Assembly (NCBI GenBank): GCA_030427205.1
Contig: JAUHXC010000020.1
Location: 62,001 to 126,000, forward strand
Direction: 5' to 3'
Origin: a bacterium
GTDB taxonomy: Bacteria > Myxococcota_A > Bradymonadia > UBA7976 > UBA1532
Length of the DNA: 64,000 bases
Part shown: piece after piece, positions 59,751 through 64,000 of the stretch
Numbering within the stretch: the stretch's first letter is position 1
Layout of the letters: every line of letters starts with the position of its first letter
The notes under the pieces: generated by a model
Seen by the model: the letters and a program-made list of their open reading frames with translations, nothing else
What the model was told of the DNA's origin: nothing
Database searches by the model: none
Position numbers and translations under genes: made by a program

Positions 59751-61154
59751 TCACGGGTCGCCGAGGCCGCGCGGCGGGCCCGCGGCGCTCGCCCGGCGGA
59801 TCGGGCGCCAGCCGAGGTACCACACCGCGCCGGCCGCGATGCCCGCGGTGGCCAGATCGTGCATGAGGAAGGCCGCGTCGGGCCAGCAGGCGGCCCCGCC
59901 GATCGTCAGCGTGCCCAGGAGGGCGACCGGCCAGAGGCCGCGCCAGAACATGAGCGCCGCCACCGCGCTCATCAGCGCCAGGATGACCGTGCCGAACGCG
60001 TAGACCGCCTGTGGCGGCAGCGCGAGCCCGGTCCCGATCGCGGCGGCGCCGGTCTTGGCGGCGCTGATCAGCATGATCCAGGCAGCGACCCGGATGTTGA
60101 GCGCCGTGCGCCCCATCACCCGCAGGAAGATCAGCACGCCGATGGCCAGGGCCGCCGCGATCCCGATCTCGCTGATGAGCAGGTCGGTGGAGGTGCGCGG
60201 CAGGTCGAGGCTGCGCATCACGATCCGCCCGCCGAGCACGAAGGCGATGGTCGGCAGCACGGCCGCGAAGCGCTTGCGCCAGTCGCGGTGTTCTTCGTTG
60301 GCGGCGTACCGCGACAGGGCGTCGAGCAGCGGGTCCATGCCGGGCCAGCGCCGGCTCGGATCGGGGGAGAGCGCGCGCACGAGGGCGCTGTGCAGGGCGG
60401 GCACCGAGCGCCCCCGCGGCGGCGGCTCGACGAGCCCGGCGTCGACCGCGCGCCGCAGGGCGCGCAGCGAGTCGCGGGGGAAGGGCGGCTGGTCGTAGAG
60501 CGCCTCGTACAGCGCCACCGCGAACGCGAACTGGTCGCTGGCGGCGGTGGGCACCCGGCCGGCGAACTGCTCGGGCGCCATGTAGGCCGGGGTGCCGAGC
60601 AGGTGCCCGGTGCGGGTGAGCGGGCTGGCGAGCAGCTCGGCGCCCTCGCCCTGTGCGAGGTCCAGCGCCTCGACGCCCTCGCCGATCGGCGCCCGGGCGA
60701 GGCCGAAGTCGATGACCCGCGGCCGCCCGTCGGCGCCGACGAGCACGTTGTCCGGCTTGAAGTCGCGGTGGACCAGCCCGGCGCGGTGAGCGGCGGCCAG
60801 CCCGCGGCCGACGGCGACGTAGACCCGCACGATCTCGGCCCAGTCGTCCACTTCGCTCTGCCAGGTGGTCAACAGCGGCCCGTCGACGAACTCCATGGCG
60901 ATGAACAGCTGCCCGTCGTGCGCGCCGACCTCGTAGACCTGGACCACGTTGGGGTGGCTCACCCGGGCCATGGCGACCGCCTCGCGGCGGATGCGGGCCT
61001 GATGGGCCGCGTGGTGGTCGTGCAGCACCTTGAGCGCCACCCGCCGGTCGAGCTCGGGGTCGTAGGCCGCGTAGACGGTGCCCATGGCCCCCGCGCCGGC
61101 TTCGTCGAGCAGGACGAAACGGCCGAAGCGCTGTGGCTGGGGGGTCGCGACCAC
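59751..61154 (-). CDS. Membrane-bound eukaryotic-like Ser/Thr protein kinase
   Basis: This is a 467-residue kinase. The Gly loop GAGAMGTVY, Lys42 in VALKVL, HRDFKPDN (129-136, with Phe in place of Ile/Leu), IDFGLAR (148-154) and MAPEQFAG are all in place, so it should be active. The last 140 residues carry about six hydrophobic helices instead of the usual single transmembrane segment. GTG at 61154, with GAGGAG 6 nt upstream, is chosen over earlier in-frame codons. It is divergent from the cNMP-domain patatin gene at 61296 and may act with it. Confidence 0.9.
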   Translation of the reverse strand: MVATPQPQRFGRFVLLDEAGAGAMGTVYAAYDPELDRRVALKVLHDHHAAHQARIRREAVAMARVSHPNVVQVYEVGAHDGQLFIAMEFVDGPLLTTWQSEVDDWAEIVRVYVAVGRGLAAAHRAGLVHRDFKPDNVLVGADGRPRVIDFGLARAPIGEGVEALDLAQGEGAELLASPLTRTGHLLGTPAYMAPEQFAGRVPTAASDQFAFAVALYEALYDQPPFPRDSLRALRRAVDAGLVEPPPRGRSVPALHSALVRALSPDPSRRWPGMDPLLDALSRYAANEEHRDWRKRFAAVLPTIAFVLGGRIVMRSLDLPRTSTDLLISEIGIAAALAIGVLIFLRVMGRTALNIRVAAWIMLISAAKTGAAAIGTGLALPPQAVYAFGTVILALMSAVAALMFWRGLWPVALLGTLTIGGAACWPDAAFLMHDLATAGIAAGAVWYLGWRPIRRASAAGPPRGLGDP

Positions 61155-61205
61155 TGTGAGCTCCTCGGTGGGGCGCCGCCGCGCGAGGCGACGCTTTTCA
61201 TGCGG

Positions 61206-61211
61206 TATACT
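61206..61211 (+). promoter_or_regulatory. Candidate -10 element for the patatin gene
   Basis: TATACT, differing from the sigma70 -10 consensus by one base, is located 90 nt upstream of the preferred ATG. No good -35 is visible 16-18 nt upstream, so sigma70 dependence is uncertain. It lies in the 141-nt divergent region shared with the kinase gene. Confidence 0.35.
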
Positions 61212-61295
61212 CGGAATTCTCCCGCGTAGGTGTCGAGACAGTGCCCCGGTGCATTTACGGCACGATGCACGAACGCCGCCGGCGTCCGCCAGGAG

Positions 61296-63218
61296 ATGGT
61301 CCTGCTTCAGACCCGCACCGACATCGATTATCTGCCGGCGGTCGACGGCGGCGGGCGGGCGTCGATCACCGCGCCCGACGAGCTCGCCGCGTATCGGGCC
61401 GCGCTCGAAGCCCATCCGCTGGTCGAGCAGGCGCTGGCCGAGGGGTTGTGGCCGGCCCTGCGCGGCCTCGTGCGCTTCACCCGCTATCTGGCGGGCTACG
61501 CGGTGATGTCGGCGGGCGAGCAGGCCGATCGCATCGGCATCGTGCTGGCCGGCCGCTGCCGGGTCTGGCGGCCGGCGACCCCGGCGGAGACCGTGGCCTG
61601 GATCGAGCCGGGCGCGCTGCTCGGCGAGATGAGCGTCGTGGCCCGCGCCCCGCGGGCGGCCACGGTGGGCGCGCTGCGCGATACCGTGCTCGCCGAGCTG
61701 TACGTCGCCGATCTGGAGCGCCTCGACGATCTGCGGCCGGTCATGATGCTGCATCGCTGGATCGCCGAGGTCGTCGCCCGGCGGGCGCTGGGGCTGGGCG
61801 GCGCGCGCCCGGTGGGCATGAACCTCGTCGTCGCCGGCTCGACCCACGCCATGGGCTTCGCCGAGCGGCTCGTCGAGGCCGGCCGGGCCGCGGGGGAGCG
61901 CTGGGCGCTGCGCGGCCAGGGCGACTGGTCGGATACGCCCACGGTGCAGCAGATGGAGGCGGTCGAGCGGGGCCACGACTACGTCGTCTACGTGGCCGAC
62001 GGGCGCGATCGGGTCTGGCTGCGGCAGGTGATGCGGCAGGCCGACCGGGTGATGGTGGTGGCCGACGCGGCTGACGATCCGCGCCCCACCACCATCGACC
62101 GCGAAGCGGGCGCGGCCCGCGCGCCCTACGTGCTGGTGCTGCTGCAGCCGGCCGACATCGAATACGCGTCGAACACCGCCCGCTGGCTGCGCGGCCGCGA
62201 GCCGGCGATGCATCTGCACGTGCGCGCGGGCAATCGGGCCGACGTCGCCCGCTGCATGCGGCTCGTCACCGGCCGCGGGCGCGGGGTCGCCTTCGCCGGC
62301 GCGTCGAGCCGCGGCCTGGGCTATTGCGGCATGATCCAGGCCCTCGAGGAGCTGGCCGTCGCGCCCGATATCGTCAGCGGCAACAGCTCGGGCGCGCTCG
62401 GCGCGGCCTTCATGGCGATCGAGCTCGACAGCGCGCGGGTCCAGAGCGCCTCCCTGGCGGCCTACGCCGCCCTGCGGCCGACCCCGACGGCGCTGACGTT
62501 GCCCATCGTCTCGTTGATGACCGGCGGCCGCTTCACCCGCTTTCTGCAGCAGACCTTCGGCGACGTGCACCTCGAGGATCTGCTGGTGCCCTGCGTGCTG
62601 ACCGCCGTCGACCTGGGCACGCTGTCGATGGTCGACATGCGGACCGGCCCGCTGTGGCGCGCGGTGCGGGCCTCGATGTCGCTGCCGGCCTACTATCCGC
62701 CGGTGGTCGCCGATCATCGGGTGCTCGTCGACGGCGGGGTCTTGCAGAACATCCCGGTGGGCCCGCTCGATGGCTGCTGCCACAAGGGCTTCGTGCTGAT
62801 CGGCGACCTCAGCCAGGACGCGGTGGGCTTCACCGACGTGGCCCGCTACGGCGCCGTCCTCTCGGGCTGGCGGCTGCTCTGGCGGCGGCTGTGGCCCTTC
62901 GGTCGGCGCAAGAGCTACCCGACCATGCCCGAGGTGCTCTTCCGCACCGCGTGCCTCGCCAGCTTGCGCAACCAGGAGGCGCTCTTGCGTCAGCCCCATC
63001 CCAGCTGGCTGCACCTGCGGCCCGAGACGCCGCCCATCGGCTTGTTCGACGCCGAGGCGCTGATCCCGCGCCTCATCGAAGATACCCGGCGCCACACCCT
63101 CGACATGCTCACCGGCAGCGACCGGCCCGCGGTGCGGGCGGCGCTGGCCGACGCGTCCGTGCCTGCTGTGGGCCGGGCGCTGCCCGCTCACTCGCCCATG
63201 CCCTTGGAGGCCCCATGA
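61296..63218 (+). CDS. cNMP-binding-domain patatin-like phospholipase (NTE-like)
   Basis: This is a 640-residue protein. Residues 64-150 are a cyclic-nucleotide-binding-like domain (GEQADRIGIVLAGRCRV, GALLGEMSVVARAP); 171-320 is a linker region found in neuropathy-target-esterase-like proteins; 328-560 is the patatin domain. The catalytic dyad is Ser364 in GNSSG and Asp479 in VDGG. The usual oxyanion motif GGGARG reads FAGASSRG here, which may alter activity. It probably hydrolyses membrane phospholipids. ATG at 61296 immediately follows AGGAG, unusually close, so a GTG at 61230 remains possible. The stop overlaps the monooxygenase start (ATGA). Confidence 0.85.
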   Translation: MVLLQTRTDIDYLPAVDGGGRASITAPDELAAYRAALEAHPLVEQALAEGLWPALRGLVRFTRYLAGYAVMSAGEQADRIGIVLAGRCRVWRPATPAETVAWIEPGALLGEMSVVARAPRAATVGALRDTVLAELYVADLERLDDLRPVMMLHRWIAEVVARRALGLGGARPVGMNLVVAGSTHAMGFAERLVEAGRAAGERWALRGQGDWSDTPTVQQMEAVERGHDYVVYVADGRDRVWLRQVMRQADRVMVVADAADDPRPTTIDREAGAARAPYVLVLLQPADIEYASNTARWLRGREPAMHLHVRAGNRADVARCMRLVTGRGRGVAFAGASSRGLGYCGMIQALEELAVAPDIVSGNSSGALGAAFMAIELDSARVQSASLAAYAALRPTPTALTLPIVSLMTGGRFTRFLQQTFGDVHLEDLLVPCVLTAVDLGTLSMVDMRTGPLWRAVRASMSLPAYYPPVVADHRVLVDGGVLQNIPVGPLDGCCHKGFVLIGDLSQDAVGFTDVARYGAVLSGWRLLWRRLWPFGRRKSYPTMPEVLFRTACLASLRNQEALLRQPHPSWLHLRPETPPIGLFDAEALIPRLIEDTRRHTLDMLTGSDRPAVRAALADASVPAVGRALPAHSPMPLEAP

Positions 63219-64000
63219 CCCCTACGACCGACGCCGCGAACGCCAACGACGACAGCACTCTCGACAGCTCCTCCGACACCACCTTCGACAGTCGCTTCGA
63301 CAGTAGCTTCGACACCTGCATCATCGGCGCCGGCTGGTCCGGCATCCTCGCCTGCAAGTACTTCAAGGCCGCCGGCTTCAACCCGGTCGTGCTCGAGCGC
63401 AACGCCTACTTCGGCGGGGTCTGGCGCCACGACCCGGGCCGGGCGACCGGCGGGGTGATGGCGTCGACGTTCACCACGTCGTCGAAGACCGTCACCGAGA
63501 TGAGCGACTTCCCCATGCCCGACGAGATCCCGCATTTTCCGCGGCACTCGCAGATCATGGACTACCTGCACGACTACGTGGAGCACTTCGAGCTCGAGCC
63601 GCACTTCCGGCTCGGCAACGGCGCGGCCCACGTCGAGAAGCACGGCGATGGCTGGCGGGTGACCGGCGACGACGGCGCGGTCTTCGCCGTCGCCCGGGTA
63701 GTCGTCTGCTCCGGCGTGCACCAGGAGGCCACCGACTCGGGGCGCGGGCAGTTCGCCGACTTCCCCGGCGAGGTCATCCACAGCACCCGGCTCGAGAGCC
63801 GCCTCGACGAGCTGCGCGGCAAGCGGGTGCTGCTCGTGGGCAGCGGCGAGACGGCCAGCGACGTGGCGACCGAGATCAGCCGGCTGACGCCGCACCTGGC
63901 GTGCAGCTCGCCCAACGGGCAGTGGATCGTCTCCCGGGTCTCGAACCTGCACGCGACCGAGCCGTTCCTGCTCGACCACATGTCGAGCCCGGCCAAGCTG
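63215..64000 (+). CDS. Flavin-containing monooxygenase (5' part, cut by window edge)
   Basis: This is 262 residues of an FAD/NADPH-dependent monooxygenase. An acidic N-terminus with repeated FDS units precedes the FAD-binding GAGWSG (38-43). FPGEVIHST matches the FxGxxxHxxx flavin-monooxygenase fingerprint, and VLLVGSGETASDVATE is the NADPH-binding Rossmann motif. The C-terminal half lies outside the window. ATG follows GGAGG by 4 nt and overlaps the patatin stop (ATGA), so the two proteins are made together, possibly acting on the same lipid or hydrophobic compound. Confidence 0.9.
   Translation, partial: MTPTTDAANANDDSTLDSSSDTTFDSRFDSSFDTCIIGAGWSGILACKYFKAAGFNPVVLERNAYFGGVWRHDPGRATGGVMASTFTTSSKTVTEMSDFPMPDEIPHFPRHSQIMDYLHDYVEHFELEPHFRLGNGAAHVEKHGDGWRVTGDDGAVFAVARVVVCSGVHQEATDSGRGQFADFPGEVIHSTRLESRLDELRGKRVLLVGSGETASDVATEISRLTPHLACSSPNGQWIVSRVSNLHATEPFLLDHMSSPAKL

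Overview
The window comes from a very GC-rich, gene-dense bacterial chromosome, most likely a myxococcotal (former deltaproteobacterial) lineage. The evidence is a MYXO-CTERM-type C-terminus, MopE-type Asp/Cys repeat proteins, thrombospondin type 3 repeat proteins, many Cys-rich lipoproteins, eukaryotic-like Ser/Thr kinases (one with a PEGA domain), and a paired DUF1592/DUF1552 operon. A placement near Bradymonadia is possible but unproven. I recognise no rRNA, tRNA, CRISPR array, insertion sequence or replication origin.

Region by region. 1-12 kb: a MopE-like repeat lipoprotein running off the left edge, an alpha/beta hydrolase, a pectinacetylesterase-like lipoprotein with a MATE exporter, a Cys-rich lipoprotein, and two adjacent thrombospondin type 3 genes that are both interrupted (one in-frame TGA, one frameshift). 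12-21 kb: ligA, maeB (malic enzyme fused to a phosphotransacetylase-like domain), a Ski2-like helicase coupled to an AbrB-type protein, and a two-gene ATPase/TOPRIM-like module resembling the PARIS anti-phage system. 21-33 kb: secreted proteins of unknown function, a methyltransferase, and a four-gene operon with ATGA junctions encoding three propeller-like lipoproteins and one outer-membrane barrel, preceded by a PEGA-domain kinase. 33-39 kb: srkA, an SRPBCC protein, and a tight metallophosphoesterase/trypsin/caspase trio. 39-51 kb: a 1201-residue propeller/coiled-coil/membrane protein, an internally duplicated lipoprotein, a protein of unknown function, and the DUF1592/DUF1552/cytochrome-like lipoprotein operon. 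51-55 kb: four genes including a TerB/LETM1-like protein and two paralogous small proteins. 55-64 kb: an Old Yellow Enzyme, an MFS transporter, a flavodoxin-like quinone reductase coupled to an ECF41-like sigma factor, an NTF2-like secreted protein, a membrane kinase divergent from a cNMP-domain patatin phospholipase, and a flavin monooxygenase cut by the right edge.

Common themes are a heavily decorated cell surface, kinase signalling, and translational coupling through 4-nt stop/start overlaps, several of which use TTG or GTG starts. The two strongest candidates for interesting systems are the ATPase/TOPRIM pair at 19474-21305 and the phosphoesterase/protease/caspase trio at 34857-39066. 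All calls were made by reading the sequence; no database search was run.
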